Source: Streptomyces venezuelae (GTDB lineage: Bacteria > Actinomycetota > Actinomycetes > Streptomycetales > Streptomycetaceae). Taken from it: a stretch of 64,000 nucleotides of DNA. Location of the stretch: contig NZ_CP029189.1 in assembly GCF_008642275.1 (NCBI RefSeq), forward strand, positions 5,058,501 to 5,122,500. Direction: 5' to 3'. Numbering within the stretch: position 1 is the stretch's first letter; every line of letters starts with the position of its first letter. The notes beneath the pieces were generated by a model, which was not told the origin of the DNA, did not search any database, and saw nothing but the letters and a program-made list of their open reading frames with translations. Shown here piece by piece: positions 39,547 to 49,574 of the stretch. Position numbers and translations under genes: made by a program.

Positions 39547-40839
39547 ATGATGCGTACGCGTCCGCTGAAGGTGGCGCTGCTGGGCTGTGGAGTCGTCGGC
39601 TCAGAGGTGGCTCGCATCATGACGACGCACGCCGACGACCTCACGCAGAGGATCGGCGCGCCCGTCGAGCTCGCCGGCGTGGCCGTGCGCCGCCCCTCCA
39701 AGGTCCGCGAGGGCATCGACCCCGCGCTGGTCACCACCGATGCGACCGCCCTCCTCAAACGCGGTGACATCGACATCGCCATCGAGGTCATCGGCGGCAT
39801 CGAGCCCGCCCGCACCCTCATCACCACCGCCTTCGAGCACGGCATCTCCGTGGTCTCCGCGAACAAGGCGCTGCTCGCCCAGGACGGCGCCGCCCTGCAC
39901 GCCGCCGCCGAGCAGCACGGCCGCGACCTGTACTACGAGGCCGCCGTCGCCGGTGCCATCCCGCTGGTCCGCCCGATGCGCGAGTCGCTCGCCGGCGACA
40001 AGATCAACCGCGTGATGGGCATCGTCAACGGCACGACGAACTTCATCCTCGACAAGATGGACTCCACCGGCGCCGGGTACCAGGAGGCGCTCGACGAGGC
40101 CACGGCCCTCGGGTACGCCGAGGCCGACCCGACCGCCGACGTCGAGGGCTACGACGCCGCCGCCAAGGCCGCGATCCTGGCCGGCATCGCCTTCCACACC
40201 CGCGTCCGCCTGGACGACGTGTACCGCGAGGGCATGACGGAGGTCAGCGCGGCCGACTTCGCCTCCGCCAAGCGGATGGGCTGCACCATCAAGCTCCTCG
40301 CCATCCTGGAGCGCGCCGCCGACGGCGAGTCCGTCACCGCCCGCGTCCACCCGGCGATGATCCCGCTCACCCACCCGCTCGCCTCCGTCCGCGAGGCGTA
40401 CAACGCCGTCTTCGTCGAGGCGGAGGCCGCCGGGCGGCTCATGTTCTACGGGCCCGGCGCGGGCGGTGCGCCCACCGCGTCCGCGGTCCTCGGCGACCTC
40501 GTCGCCGTCGCCCGCAACAAGCTCGCCGAGGCAACGGGGCCCGGCGAGTCGGCGTACACCCAGCTGCCGGTCAGCCCCATGGGCGAGGTCGTCACCCGCT
40601 ACCACATCAGCCTCGATGTGGCGGACAAGCCGGGCGTCCTCGCCCAGGTGGCGACGACCTTCGCGGAGCACGGTGTCTCGATCGACACCGTCCGCCAGCA
40701 GGGCAAGGACGGCGAGGCCTCCCTCGTCGTCGTCACTCACCGCGCACCCGACGCCGCCCTCTCCGGGACCGTCGAGGCGCTGCGGAAGCTGGACACCGTC
40801 CGCGGTGTCGCCAGCATCATGCGTGTTGAAGGGGAGTAA
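39547..40839 (+). CDS. hom: Homoserine dehydrogenase
   Basis: Homoserine dehydrogenase reduces aspartate semialdehyde to homoserine. The 430-residue protein has the nucleotide site KVALLGCGVVGSEVARI, the VVSANKALLA block, the signature YYEAAVAGAIPLVRPMRESL with GIVNGTTNFILDKM, and a C-terminal ACT domain (YHISLDVADKPGVLAQVATT) for threonine feedback. ATG 39547 follows GAAAGG at 10 bases; the next codon is also ATG. It precedes thrC by 6 bp, so they are co-transcribed. Confidence 0.96.
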   Translation: MMRTRPLKVALLGCGVVGSEVARIMTTHADDLTQRIGAPVELAGVAVRRPSKVREGIDPALVTTDATALLKRGDIDIAIEVIGGIEPARTLITTAFEHGISVVSANKALLAQDGAALHAAAEQHGRDLYYEAAVAGAIPLVRPMRESLAGDKINRVMGIVNGTTNFILDKMDSTGAGYQEALDEATALGYAEADPTADVEGYDAAAKAAILAGIAFHTRVRLDDVYREGMTEVSAADFASAKRMGCTIKLLAILERAADGESVTARVHPAMIPLTHPLASVREAYNAVFVEAEAAGRLMFYGPGAGGAPTASAVLGDLVAVARNKLAEATGPGESAYTQLPVSPMGEVVTRYHISLDVADKPGVLAQVATTFAEHGVSIDTVRQQGKDGEASLVVVTHRAPDAALSGTVEALRKLDTVRGVASIMRVEGE

Positions 40840-40845
40840 GGACCC

Positions 40846-41916
40846 ATGAGCAGCAATCGCACCCACCAGTGGCGCGGCATCATCGAGGAGTACCGGGACC
40901 GCCTGCCGGTGACGGACACGACTCCCGTGGTGACGCTCCGCGAGGGCGGCACTCCCCTCGTCCCCGCCCAGGTGCTCTCCGAGCGCACCGGATGCGAGGT
41001 GCACCTGAAGGTCGAGGGGGCGAACCCCACCGGGTCCTTCAAGGACCGCGGCATGACCATGGCGATCACCAGGGCCAAGGAGGAGGGTGCGAAGGCGGTC
41101 ATCTGCGCCTCCACCGGCAACACCTCCGCCTCCGCCGCCGCGTACGCGGTGCGCGCCGGGATGGTCTCTGCGGTGCTGGTGCCCCGCGGCAAGATCGCGC
41201 TCGGCAAGATGGGCCAGGCGCTGGTGCACGGCGCCAAGATCCTGCAGGTGGACGGCAACTTCGACGACTGCCTGAACCTGGCCCGCGCGCTCTCCAACAA
41301 CTACCCGGTCGCGCTGGTCAATTCGGTCAACCCGGTGCGTATCGAGGGTCAGAAGACGGCCGCGTTCGAGATCGTCGACGCGCTCGGCGACGCACCCGAC
41401 ATCCACGTGCTGCCGGTCGGCAACGCGGGCAACATCACCGCGTACTGGAAGGGGTTCAAGGAGTACAAGGCCGACGGCCTGTCCACCCGTACGCCCCGCG
41501 TGTGGGGTTTCCAGGCCTCGGGTTCCGCGCCCATCGTGCGTGGCGAGGTCGTCAAGGAGCCGCACACCATCGCCACCGCGATCCGGATCGGCAACCCGGC
41601 CTCCTGGGACTACGCGCTGGCCGCGCGGGACGAGTCGGGCGGCTTCATCGACGAGGTGACGGACCGCCAGATCCTGGCCGCCTACCGGCTGTTGGCCTCC
41701 CAGGAGGGCGTCTTCGTCGAGCCCGCCTCGGCCGCCTCGGTGGCCGGTCTGCTCAAGGCCGCCGAGCTGGGCCTGGTCGACCCCGGTCAGAAGATCGTGT
41801 GCACCGTCACCGGCAACGGCCTGAAGGACCCCGACTGGGCGATCGCCGGCGCTCCGCAGCCGGTCACCGTTCCGGTGGACGCCGAAGCCGCCGCCGCGCG
41901 CCTCGGCCTGGTCTGA
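40846..41916 (+). CDS. thrC: Threonine synthase
   Basis: Threonine synthase converts O-phosphohomoserine to threonine with PLP. The 356-residue enzyme carries the PLP-Lys in [20 protein letters not shown], the [18 protein letters not shown] loop, the phosphate-binding [11 protein letters not shown], and the [13 protein letters not shown] ending. It is the short bacterial form lacking the plant-type extension. ATG 40846 lies 6 bp after hom with GGGGAG overlapping the hom end. Confidence 0.96.
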   Translation: MSSNRTHQWRGIIEEYRDRLPVTDTTPVVTLREGGTPLVPAQVLSERTGCEVHLKVEGANPTGSFKDRGMTMAITRAKEEGAKAVICASTGNTSASAAAYAVRAGMVSAVLVPRGKIALGKMGQALVHGAKILQVDGNFDDCLNLARALSNNYPVALVNSVNPVRIEGQKTAAFEIVDALGDAPDIHVLPVGNAGNITAYWKGFKEYKADGLSTRTPRVWGFQASGSAPIVRGEVVKEPHTIATAIRIGNPASWDYALAARDESGGFIDEVTDRQILAAYRLLASQEGVFVEPASAASVAGLLKAAELGLVDPGQKIVCTVTGNGLKDPDWAIAGAPQPVTVPVDAEAAAARLGLV

Positions 41917-41940
41917 GGAAGGCGCCGCAGTACCGCGTGA

Positions 41941-42003
41941 GCCGGGTTCCGGAGGGCTCGTGAGGGTCCGCAGGGGCCTTCCTGAGATCCTTCGGAACCC
42001 GGC
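41941..42003 (+). terminator. Long hairpin between thrC and thrB
   Basis: A 15-bp stem with one wobble (41941-41955 with 41989-42003) and a 33-nt loop follows thrC. It lies in a 346-bp gap before thrB and probably reduces read-through, leaving thrB to its own promoter. The rest of the gap (42004-42262) has repeated GGTCGAA words but no clear hexamers. Confidence 0.5.
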
Positions 42004-42262
42004 AACTCACCCCGTACGACGACAAAAATACGGCTGAAGTCGGTCGAATTCGGTCGAAGTCCGCGACACGCATCGTGCGCCTCCCGTGCGCCCTATGTCG
42101 CGAGAGAACCTTCCTTCGATACGCTGTACCTACATCCGCCACCGCGCATATGACTGCGGTGCTGCCCCGAGGGCCTTCGGGTGTCGTACGTTCTCCAGTA
42201 CATTCGCAGCGAGCCAGCGAAGAGCGAAGATCTCGCACAGTCACAAGGAGTGTCATCGGACG

Positions 42263-43189
42263 ATGGCCGGTCCAGCGTTCCGCGCCGCCGCCGTACGGGT
42301 GCGCGTCCCCGCCAGCAGTGCCAATCTCGGCCCGGGCTTCGACGCCCTGGGTCTGGCCCTGGGGCTCTACGACGACGTAGTCGTCCGGGTGGCCGACTCC
42401 GGCCTGAACATCGACATCGCGGGTGAGGGCGCCGACACCCTCCCGCGGGACGAGAGCCACCTGCTCGTACGCTCCATGCGCACCGCCTTCGACCTGCTGG
42501 GCGGCCAGCCGCGCGGCCTGGAGGTCGTCTGCGCGAACCGCATCCCGCACGGCCGCGGCCTCGGCTCCTCCTCCGCCGCCATCTGCGCCGGCATCGTCGC
42601 CGCCCGCGCCGTGACCATAGGCGGCGAGGCCAAGCTCGACGACGCGGCGCTGCTGGAGCTCGCCACCGAGATCGAGGGCCACCCCGACAACGTCGCCGCC
42701 TGTCTGCTCGGCGGATTCACCCTCGCCTGGATGGACGGCGGCAGCGCCAAGGCCATCCGGATGGAGCCCGCCGAATCCATCGTTCCGGTGGTCTTCGTAC
42801 CTTCCCGGCCCGTCCTCACGGAGACGGCGCGCGGCCTGCTGCCGCGCACCGTCCCGCACGTGGACGCGGCCGTCAACGCGGGCCGCGCGGGCCTGCTCGT
42901 GGAAGCCCTGACCAGGCGTCCCGAGCTGCTCCTGCCGGCCACCGAAGACCGGCTCCACCAGGAGTACCGGTCCCCGGCGATGCCCGAGAGCGTGGCACTC
43001 GTCAACAGGCTGCGGGCGGACGGGATCCCCGCGGTCATCTCCGGCGCGGGACCCACGGTCCTCGCGCTGGTCGACAACGGCGCGGCCGACAAGGTCGCGC
43101 AGCTCGCGGGTGACGGGTGGGCGGCCAACCGGCTCGCACTCGACACCGCGGGCGCGAGCGTGCTTCCGCTGGGCACCCAGGGCGGCTAG
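42263..43189 (+). CDS. thrB: Homoserine kinase
   Basis: Homoserine kinase phosphorylates homoserine for ThrC. The 308-residue GHMP kinase shows motif 1 VRVPASSANLGPGFDALGLA, the ATP loop NRIPHGRGLGSSSAAICAGI, EIEGHPDNVAACLLGG and motif 3 VISGAGPTVLALV. ATG 42263 is preceded by AAGGAG at 12 bases, slightly far. It is separated from thrC by a hairpin and a 346-bp gap, so it probably has its own promoter. Confidence 0.95.
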   Translation: MAGPAFRAAAVRVRVPASSANLGPGFDALGLALGLYDDVVVRVADSGLNIDIAGEGADTLPRDESHLLVRSMRTAFDLLGGQPRGLEVVCANRIPHGRGLGSSSAAICAGIVAARAVTIGGEAKLDDAALLELATEIEGHPDNVAACLLGGFTLAWMDGGSAKAIRMEPAESIVPVVFVPSRPVLTETARGLLPRTVPHVDAAVNAGRAGLLVEALTRRPELLLPATEDRLHQEYRSPAMPESVALVNRLRADGIPAVISGAGPTVLALVDNGAADKVAQLAGDGWAANRLALDTAGASVLPLGTQGG

Positions 43190-43222
43190 ACCCGCATTCC
43201 CGGGCAGCACAGCCGGTCAGGG

Positions 43223-43248
43223 GCGGGCGGTCAGGGCAGGCCGCCCGC
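43223..43248 (+). terminator. Terminator after thrB
   Basis: GCGGGCGG (43223-43230) pairs with CCGCCCGC (43241-43248) around a 10-nt loop, 34 bp after the thrB stop. Confidence 0.6.
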
Positions 43249-43621
43249 ACGGAAGGGCGCGATTGCCGGTGATTGAGAGGGGGAATATCTATTGGATCCG
43301 GTAGTGTTAGTCTCAAGTGCGCATCGGAAGCCGTCATGGCTCGGTGCTCAGTGTCCCCATCCGGGACCACATTTCTTCCGGGAGCCTCCCCGACTGCTTT
43401 GATCACTTCCAGCAGTTTCGAGCACGCTCCGGAATCGGCGTGACATTCCCACGCTTTCAGCTCGGGGGCTTCTCGCCGGAACCAGCCATGCACGTTTCTT
43501 CCGCCGTATTTCTACCGGCGGACCACCGCCCCGGCACGGTCCACACCTAGGACCGTTGTCGGACAGCACAACCGGTCGCCGAGCCAGACAGGCCGACGTC
43601 CGCTCCAGGGAAGGACCCTTC
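43249..43621 (+). promoter_or_regulatory. Long leader region of rho
   Basis: A 373-bp region before rho, more AT-rich at 43260-43320 (GAATATCTATTGGATCC, then TAGTGTTAG), where a promoter is likely. Long untranslated leaders are common for rho because Rho regulates itself, but I see no defined attenuator hairpin. A short frame from 43317 has no support. Confidence 0.45.
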
Positions 43622-45697
43622 GTGAGCGACACCACCGATCTGATGGGCGCTGCCGACACCTCTGTCGACACCAGCGCCCCCGCCGCGGGCGCCGCACCCA
43701 AGCGTCGACGCACCGGCACCGGCCTTGACGGCATGGTCCTGGCCGAGCTGCAGCAGGTCGCGTCGGGCCTCGGGATCAGGGGCACCGCGCGGATGCGCAA
43801 GAGCCAGCTGATCGAGGTCATCAAGGAGGCGCAGGCGGGCAGCGGTGCCCCCAAGGCCGCCGCCTCCACTGCCGCAGACACCGCCGAGGCCAAGCCGAAG
43901 CGCCGTGCCACCAGCAAGGCCCGCACGGGTGAGGCCGCCGCCGAGGCGCCCGCCGAGAAGCCCGCCGCGCAGGCGCAGATCGAGATCCCGGGCCAGCCGG
44001 CCTCCGACGACGCCCCGGCCGGCGAGCGCCGCCGCCGTCGCGCCACGGCCCCGTCCGGCAGCCCGGAGGCCTCGGCCCCCGTCGCCGTACAGGTCGAGCA
44101 GAAGACCGAGACCGCGCCCGCCGCCACCGCTCCCTCCGAGGCCAAGGCCGAAGCCGCCACCGCGGTCTCCGCCGGCCAGGCGCAGGGCCAGGACGGCGAA
44201 GGCCGTGGCCGTCGCGACCGCCGTGACCGCGGCGACCGTGCCGACCGCCAGCGCGACCGCCGTGACCGCGGCGCCAAGGGCGACGACCAGGGCCAGGGTG
44301 GCCAGGGCCAGGGCGGCCAGGGTCAGGGCCAGGGCGCGCAGGGCGGCGGCCGTCAGGACCGCGCCGACCGCCAGCAGCAGGGCGGCCGGGGCCAGGGCCA
44401 GGGTCAGCAGGGCCGTCAGGACCGCCAGGACAACGGTCCCCAGGACGACTTCGACGGTGAGGACGGCCGTCGTGGCCGTCGCGGCCGCTACCGCGACCGC
44501 CGTGGCCGCCGTGGCCGCGACGAGTTCGCGCCGAGCGAGCCGCAGGTCGCCGACGACGACGTGCTGATCCCCGTCGCGGGCATCCTGGACATCCTCGACA
44601 ACTACGCGTTCATCCGGACCTCGGGCTACCTGCCCGGCCCCAACGACGTGTACGTCTCCCTCGCCCAGGTCCGCAAGGCCGGTCTGCGCAAGGGTGACCA
44701 CACCACCGGTGCCGTGCGCCAGCCCAAGGACGGCGAGCGCCGCGAGAAGTTCAACGCCCTCGTGCGTCTGGACTCGGTGAACGGCATGGCGCCCGAATCC
44801 GGCCGCGGCCGCCCGGAGTTCCAGAAGCTGACCCCGCTGTACCCCCAGGACCGGCTCCGTCTGGAGACCGACCCGGGCGTGCTGACGACCCGCATCATCG
44901 ACCTCGTGTCGCCGATCGGCAAGGGCCAGCGAGGTCTGATCGTGGCCCCGCCGAAGACCGGCAAGACCATGATCATGCAGGCGATCGCCAACGCGATCAC
45001 CACGAACAACCCCGAGTGCCACCTGATGGTCGTCCTGGTCGACGAGCGTCCGGAAGAGGTCACCGACATGCAGCGGTCGGTCAAGGGCGAGGTCATCTCC
45101 TCGACCTTCGACCGCCCGGCCGAGGACCACACCACCGTCGCCGAGCTGGCCATCGAGCGCGCCAAGCGTCTCGTCGAGCTGGGTCACGACGTGGTCGTCC
45201 TGCTGGACTCCATCACCCGTCTGGGCCGCGCGTACAACCTCGCGGCGCCCGCCTCCGGCCGCATCCTGTCCGGTGGTGTCGACTCGACCGCGCTGTACCC
45301 GCCGAAGCGCTTCTTCGGTGCCGCGCGCAACATCGAGGACGGCGGCTCGCTGACCATCCTGGCCACCGCGCTGGTCGACACCGGCTCGCGCATGGACGAG
45401 GTGATCTTCGAGGAGTTCAAGGGCACCGGCAACATGGAGCTCAAGCTCGACCGGAAGCTCGCCGACAAGCGCATCTTCCCGGCCGTCGACGTCGACCCGT
45501 CGGGCACCCGCAAGGAGGAGATCCTCCTCAACGCGGAAGAGCTCGCCATCGTCTGGAAGCTGCGCCGGGTGCTGCACGCGCTCGACTCGCAGCAGGCGAT
45601 CGAACTGCTCCTCGACAAGATGAAGCAGACGAAGTCGAACGCCGAGTTCCTGATGCAGATCGCGAAGACGACCCCGTCGGGCAAGAACGACGACTGA
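43622..45697 (+). CDS. rho: Transcription termination factor Rho with large Arg/Gly/Gln-rich insertion
   Basis: Rho is the hexameric RNA helicase that ends transcription. Here it is 691 residues, far longer than the 419 of E. coli. After the Rho-N helix bundle ([32 protein letters not shown]) comes a roughly 240-residue low-complexity, RDRRDRGDR- and QGQGGQ-type region, as in actinobacterial Rho proteins. The cold-shock RNA-binding domain follows ([20 protein letters not shown]). The ATPase core has [16 protein letters not shown], the [10 protein letters not shown] loop, [15 protein letters not shown] and the Q/R loops. GTG 43622 follows GAAGGA. Transcribed alone with a strong terminator. Confidence 0.97.
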   Translation: MSDTTDLMGAADTSVDTSAPAAGAAPKRRRTGTGLDGMVLAELQQVASGLGIRGTARMRKSQLIEVIKEAQAGSGAPKAAASTAADTAEAKPKRRATSKARTGEAAAEAPAEKPAAQAQIEIPGQPASDDAPAGERRRRRATAPSGSPEASAPVAVQVEQKTETAPAATAPSEAKAEAATAVSAGQAQGQDGEGRGRRDRRDRGDRADRQRDRRDRGAKGDDQGQGGQGQGGQGQGQGAQGGGRQDRADRQQQGGRGQGQGQQGRQDRQDNGPQDDFDGEDGRRGRRGRYRDRRGRRGRDEFAPSEPQVADDDVLIPVAGILDILDNYAFIRTSGYLPGPNDVYVSLAQVRKAGLRKGDHTTGAVRQPKDGERREKFNALVRLDSVNGMAPESGRGRPEFQKLTPLYPQDRLRLETDPGVLTTRIIDLVSPIGKGQRGLIVAPPKTGKTMIMQAIANAITTNNPECHLMVVLVDERPEEVTDMQRSVKGEVISSTFDRPAEDHTTVAELAIERAKRLVELGHDVVVLLDSITRLGRAYNLAAPASGRILSGGVDSTALYPPKRFFGAARNIEDGGSLTILATALVDTGSRMDEVIFEEFKGTGNMELKLDRKLADKRIFPAVDVDPSGTRKEEILLNAEELAIVWKLRRVLHALDSQQAIELLLDKMKQTKSNAEFLMQIAKTTPSGKNDD

Positions 45698-45716
45698 CGT
45701 CCGGCTCGCGCATCAC

Positions 45717-45756
45717 CGCGACAGCCCCCGCCGCACCCGCGGCGGGGGCTGTCGCG
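45717..45756 (+). terminator. Terminator after rho
   Basis: A perfect 18-bp stem (45717-45734 with 45739-45756) and a 4-nt loop begin 20 bp after the rho stop. Confidence 0.85.
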
Positions 45757-45918
45757 CGTACGGGCGGCTTTTCCGGGTACGCGCGGCCCAGTGCAGCAGT
45801 GGGGCGGTTCGGCCGGGAATGGAACCCCGCGCCCCGTACGCCCGTCTGTGTCAGAGGAACCGCGGGGTGGACGGCGGGCCGGAACGACCAGGGGACCGGA
45901 CACAGGACCGAGGAGAGC

Positions 45919-47022
45919 ATGACCGAGGACAGCAAGGAGCACGGCGGGCGCGCCGCCGCCCGGCGCGCCCGCCGCAAACCGGCCAAGCGCCGCAAGGCGC
46001 TCGCCGTCGCAGCCTGGAGCGCCGCGGGGGTGGTCCTGCTGGGGGGAACGGGTCTCGGCTACTTCTACTTCAAGTTCAACGGCAACCTGAAGACCGTCGA
46101 CATCGACCAGGCGCTCGGCACCGACCGCCCGCAGAACGTCGACAACGGCTCGATGGACATCCTCGTCCTCGGCTCCGACTCCCGCGGCGGCGCCAACGGC
46201 GAGTACGGCCAGGACGACGGCGGCTCGGCCCGCTCCGACACGGCGATGATCATCCACCTCTACGAGGGCCACGAGAAGGCCAGTGTCGTGTCCATACCGC
46301 GCGACACCATGATCTCCCGGCCCTCCTGCGCGACGCCGGGCGGCAAGACCGACCCCGGAGGCCAGCGCACCCAGTTCAACGAGGCGTTCACCGTCGGCGG
46401 GGCCGCCTGTGCGGTCAAGACCGTCGAGAAGATGTCGGGGATCCGCATGGACCACTACATCGAGGTCGACTTCACCGGCTTCAAGAAGATCATCGACAAC
46501 CTCGGCGGCGTCGAGGTGACCACCACCAAGCCGATCAAGGACGGGGCCAGCCACCTCGACCTCCCGGCCGGCACCAACAAGCTCGACGGCGAACAGGCCC
46601 TCGGCCTCGTACGCACCCGCAAGAGCGTCGGTGACGGCAGCGACCTGGGCCGAATACAGCTCCAGCAGGCCTTCATCAAAGCGCTCATCAAGCAGGTGAA
46701 GGGCATCGGGCTCTTCGACAACCCCAAGAAGCTGCTCGACCTCGCCGACTCCGCGACCAAGGCGATCACCACCGACAAGGCGCTCGGCGACGTGAAGTCC
46801 CTCATGGGCTTCGCGCAGGGGCTCCAGGGCATCGACGCCCAGGACATGCAGATGATCACGCTGCCGGTGACCACGGACCCCCGCGACGCGAACCGCGTGG
46901 CCCCGCTCACCAAGGAGACGAAGATGGTCTGGGACGCCCTGCTGGCGGACCGGCCGATCCCGGCCGAGGCCACCGCGAACTCCGCCGGGGACAAGAGCGC
47001 CGCCGGGTCGATCGTCCGGTAG
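45919..47022 (+). CDS. LytR-CpsA-Psr (LCP) family cell-wall ligase
   Basis: LCP proteins transfer glycopolymers from undecaprenyl phosphate to peptidoglycan. This 367-residue member has a basic cytoplasmic N-terminus (RRARRKPAKRRKAL), one TM helix (AAWSAAGVVLLGGTGLGYFY), and an extracellular LCP domain: ILVLGSDSRGG, RSDTAMIIHLYEGHEKASVV, SIPRDTMI, a GGV-containing NLGGVEV and LVRTRKSVGDGSDLGRIQLQ. The Arg and Asp residues that bind the lipid phosphate are kept. ATG 45919 has GAGGAG 6 bases upstream. Monocistronic. Confidence 0.9.
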   Translation: MTEDSKEHGGRAAARRARRKPAKRRKALAVAAWSAAGVVLLGGTGLGYFYFKFNGNLKTVDIDQALGTDRPQNVDNGSMDILVLGSDSRGGANGEYGQDDGGSARSDTAMIIHLYEGHEKASVVSIPRDTMISRPSCATPGGKTDPGGQRTQFNEAFTVGGAACAVKTVEKMSGIRMDHYIEVDFTGFKKIIDNLGGVEVTTTKPIKDGASHLDLPAGTNKLDGEQALGLVRTRKSVGDGSDLGRIQLQQAFIKALIKQVKGIGLFDNPKKLLDLADSATKAITTDKALGDVKSLMGFAQGLQGIDAQDMQMITLPVTTDPRDANRVAPLTKETKMVWDALLADRPIPAEATANSAGDKSAAGSIVR

Positions 47023-47101
47023 AACCCCTCCCGGCAGGGCCCGCGGACCGGTGCGGAATAGATGCCGCCCCCGTGCCGTTGAGGGAGGCGTCCTCAGAAT
47101 T

Positions 47102-47130
47102 TTGACAGGCGGCCCGGTCCTGGCAGACTG
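47102..47130 (+). promoter_or_regulatory. Candidate rpmE promoter
   Basis: TTGACA (47102-47107) is followed 16 bases later by CAGACT (47124-47129), about 75 bp before rpmE. The -35 box is perfect; the -10 box is weak but of Streptomyces type. Confidence 0.5.
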
Positions 47131-47205
47131 GTCTGTCGGCCCCGGTTCACGCAGTACGCAATTCGGCTCCTGCGACCCGGCGCCCTCCCGAATCTAGGAG
47201 ACACC

Positions 47206-47424
47206 TTGAAGCGCGATGTTCACCCCGAGTACGTCGAGACCGCGGTCAGCTGCACCTGCGGCGCGTCGTTCACCACCCGTAGCACCCTGACCGAGGGCAC
47301 CATCCGTGCCGAGGTCTGCTCCGAGTGCCACCCGTTCTACACGGGCAAGCAGAAGATCCTCGACACCGGTGGCCGTGTGGCCCGCTTCGAGGCGCGCTTC
47401 GGCAAGGGCGCGGCCAAGAAGTAG
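47206..47424 (+). CDS. rpmE: 50S ribosomal protein L31 (zinc form)
   Basis: Ribosomal protein L31, 72 residues, bridging the ribosomal subunits. It is the zinc-binding paralogue: C16, C18, C38 and C41 (SCTCG and [12 protein letters not shown]) form the ribbon. Streptomyces also has a Cys-lacking L31 used under zinc starvation, not present here. The start is TTG 47206, supported by CTAGGAG 5 bases upstream and the invariant KRDVHPEY opening. Its own promoter and terminator flank it. Confidence 0.96.
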   Translation: MKRDVHPEYVETAVSCTCGASFTTRSTLTEGTIRAEVCSECHPFYTGKQKILDTGGRVARFEARFGKGAAKK

Positions 47425-47432
47425 CGCGACCC

Positions 47433-47488
47433 AGGCGCCGGTCTCCGGCCGCCCCCTGTCCACTCGGGGGCGGCCGGACCGGCGCCTT
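47433..47488 (+). terminator. Terminator after rpmE
   Basis: A long stem of about 22 bp with a 2-nt bulge (47433-47456 with 47466-47487) is followed by TTTG. Confidence 0.85.
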
Positions 47489-47550
47489 TGTCGTCGTTCC
47501 GGCACGTCCCCCCAGCAGTCCTCCGTACTTTTCACCCCAGGAGTCCCCCG

Positions 47551-48630
47551 ATGTTCGAAGCGGTCGAGGAACTGGTCGGCGAACACGCCGATCTTGAGAA
47601 GAAGCTCGCCGACCCTTCGGTCCACTCGGATCAGGCCAACGCGCGCAAGCTGAACAAGCGCTACGCGGAACTGACCCCGATCGTCGCGACCTTCCGTGCC
47701 TGGAAGCAGTCCGCCGAGGACATCGAGACGGCCAAGGAGCTCGCGGCCGACGACCCCGACTTCGCCGCCGAGGCCAAGGAACTGACCGCACAGCGCGAGG
47801 AGCTCACCGAGAAGCTCCGCCTGCTGCTCGTTCCGCGCGACCCCAGCGACGACAAGGACGTCCTCCTGGAGGTCAAGGCCGGCGCGGGCGGCGACGAGTC
47901 GGCGCTGTTCGCCGGCGACCTGCTGCGCATGTACCTGCGCTACGCCGAGCGCGTGGGCTGGAAGACCGAGATCATCGACGCCACCGAGTCCGAGCTCGGC
48001 GGCTACAAGGACGTCCAGGTCTCCGTCCGCACCAAGGGCGGCAACGGCGCCACCGAGCCCGGCCAGGGCGTGTGGGCCCGCCTGAAGTACGAGGGCGGCG
48101 TGCACCGCGTGCAGCGCGTTCCCGCCACCGAGTCCCAGGGCCGCATCCACACCTCCGCCGCCGGCGTCCTCGTCACCCCGGAGGCCGAGGAGGTCGAGGT
48201 CGAGATCAACATGAACGACCTCCGCATCGACGTGTACCGCTCGTCGGGCCCCGGCGGCCAGTCCGTCAACACCACCGACTCGGCCGTGCGCATCACGCAC
48301 ATCCCGACCGGTGTGGTCGCCTCCTGCCAGAACGAGAAGAGCCAGCTCCAGAACAAGGAGCAGGCCATGCGCATCCTGCGTTCGCGCCTGCTGGCTGCCG
48401 CCCAGGAGGCCGCCGAGCAGGAGGCCTCCGACGTGCGCCGCAGCCAGGTGCGCTCCGTGGACCGTTCCGAGAAGATCCGTACGTACAACTACCCGGAAAA
48501 CCGGATCTCGGACCACCGGACCGGTTTCAAGGCGTACAACTTGGACCAGGTGCTCGACGGTGACCTCGACGCGGTCATCCAGGCCTGCGTCGACACGGAC
48601 TCCGCGGCCAAGCTCGCGGCCGCGCACTGA
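47551..48630 (+). CDS. prfA: Peptide chain release factor 1
   Basis: RF1 ends translation at UAA and UAG. The 359-residue protein has the coiled N-terminal domain, the [18 protein letters not shown] block, the codon-recognition region and the catalytic GGQ loop [23 protein letters not shown] 47551 follows CAGGAG. The next gene, prmC, methylates the GGQ glutamine, and the pair is 49 bp apart, as is common. Confidence 0.97.
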   Translation: MFEAVEELVGEHADLEKKLADPSVHSDQANARKLNKRYAELTPIVATFRAWKQSAEDIETAKELAADDPDFAAEAKELTAQREELTEKLRLLLVPRDPSDDKDVLLEVKAGAGGDESALFAGDLLRMYLRYAERVGWKTEIIDATESELGGYKDVQVSVRTKGGNGATEPGQGVWARLKYEGGVHRVQRVPATESQGRIHTSAAGVLVTPEAEEVEVEINMNDLRIDVYRSSGPGGQSVNTTDSAVRITHIPTGVVASCQNEKSQLQNKEQAMRILRSRLLAAAQEAAEQEASDVRRSQVRSVDRSEKIRTYNYPENRISDHRTGFKAYNLDQVLDGDLDAVIQACVDTDSAAKLAAAH

Positions 48631-48679
48631 CCCGACCCCCGCACCACCCCCCCGTACGACAGCAGCCCGGAGGACCAGC

Positions 48680-49525
48680 GTGAACTTGCTGCTTGCCGAG
48701 GTGGCCCAGGCCACCCAGCGGCTGGCCGCCGCCGGCGTGCCCTCACCGCGCTTCGACGCGGAGGAGCTCGCCGCCTTCGTGCACGGCGTCAAACGGGGGG
48801 AACTGCACCACGTCAAGGACGCGGACTTCGACGCCCGCTACTGGGAGGCCGTCGCCCGCCGCGAGGCGCGCGAGCCGCTCCAGCACATCACCGGCCGCGC
48901 CTTCTTCCGGTACCTGGAGCTCCAGGTCGGGCCCGGGGTCTTCGTGCCGCGGCCCGAGACCGAGTCGGTCGTGGACTGGGCCATACACGCCGTGCGCGCC
49001 ATGGACGTCGTCGAGCCGCTGATCGTGGACCTGTGCACCGGCTCCGGCGCCATCGCGCTGGCCATGGCCCAGGAGGTGCCGCGCTCGCGCGTGCACGCGG
49101 TCGAGCTGTCCGAGGACGCCCTGCGGTGGACCCGTAAGAACGCCGAGGGCTCCCGGGTCACCGTCCACCAGGGCGACGCCCTGAGCGCGCTGCCCGAGCT
49201 CGACGGCCAGGTCGACCTGGTCATCTCCAACCCGCCGTACATCCCGCTCACCGAGTGGGAGTACGTCGCCCCAGAGGCCCGCGACCACGATCCGGAGATG
49301 GCGCTCTTCTCCGGCGAGGACGGCCTCGACACCATCCGCGGGATCGAGCGCACCGCCCACCGGCTGCTGCGCCCCGGCGGCATCGTCGTCATCGAGCACG
49401 CCGACACCCAGGGCGGCCAGGTCCCGTGGATCTTCGCCGAGGAGCGGGGCTGGGCCGACGCGGCCGACCACCCGGACCTCAACAACCGCCCGCGCTTCGC
49501 GACCGCCCGCAAGGCCCTGCCGTGA
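48680..49525 (+). CDS. prmC: Release factor glutamine methyltransferase
   Basis: PrmC methylates the Gln of the GGQ motif in release factors using SAM. The 281-residue enzyme has an N-terminal helical domain ending in HITGRAFFRYLELQVGPGVF, VPRPETE, SAM motif I VDLCTGSGAIALAMA and the substrate motif ISNPPYIP. GTG 48680 follows GGAGGA. Upstream prfA encodes its substrate; downstream lies the TsaC/Sua5 gene, giving a translation-fidelity operon. Confidence 0.95.
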   Translation: MNLLLAEVAQATQRLAAAGVPSPRFDAEELAAFVHGVKRGELHHVKDADFDARYWEAVARREAREPLQHITGRAFFRYLELQVGPGVFVPRPETESVVDWAIHAVRAMDVVEPLIVDLCTGSGAIALAMAQEVPRSRVHAVELSEDALRWTRKNAEGSRVTVHQGDALSALPELDGQVDLVISNPPYIPLTEWEYVAPEARDHDPEMALFSGEDGLDTIRGIERTAHRLLRPGGIVVIEHADTQGGQVPWIFAEERGWADAADHPDLNNRPRFATARKALP

Positions 49526-49574
49526 CCGGCGCGACGCTTCCCGCCACCCCCCTGCCGCACGAGGAGACGCGCTG

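Noticed and set aside
43317..43550. Short plus-strand frame in the rho leader (77 residues)
   Set aside because: No ribosome site and no recognisable family; more likely untranslated leader.
43547..45577. Long minus-strand open frame over rho (676 residues)
   Set aside because: It is a GC-driven shadow of rho, low in complexity and without family motifs. Similar antisense frames over prfA/prmC, hom and the atp genes were rejected for the same reason.
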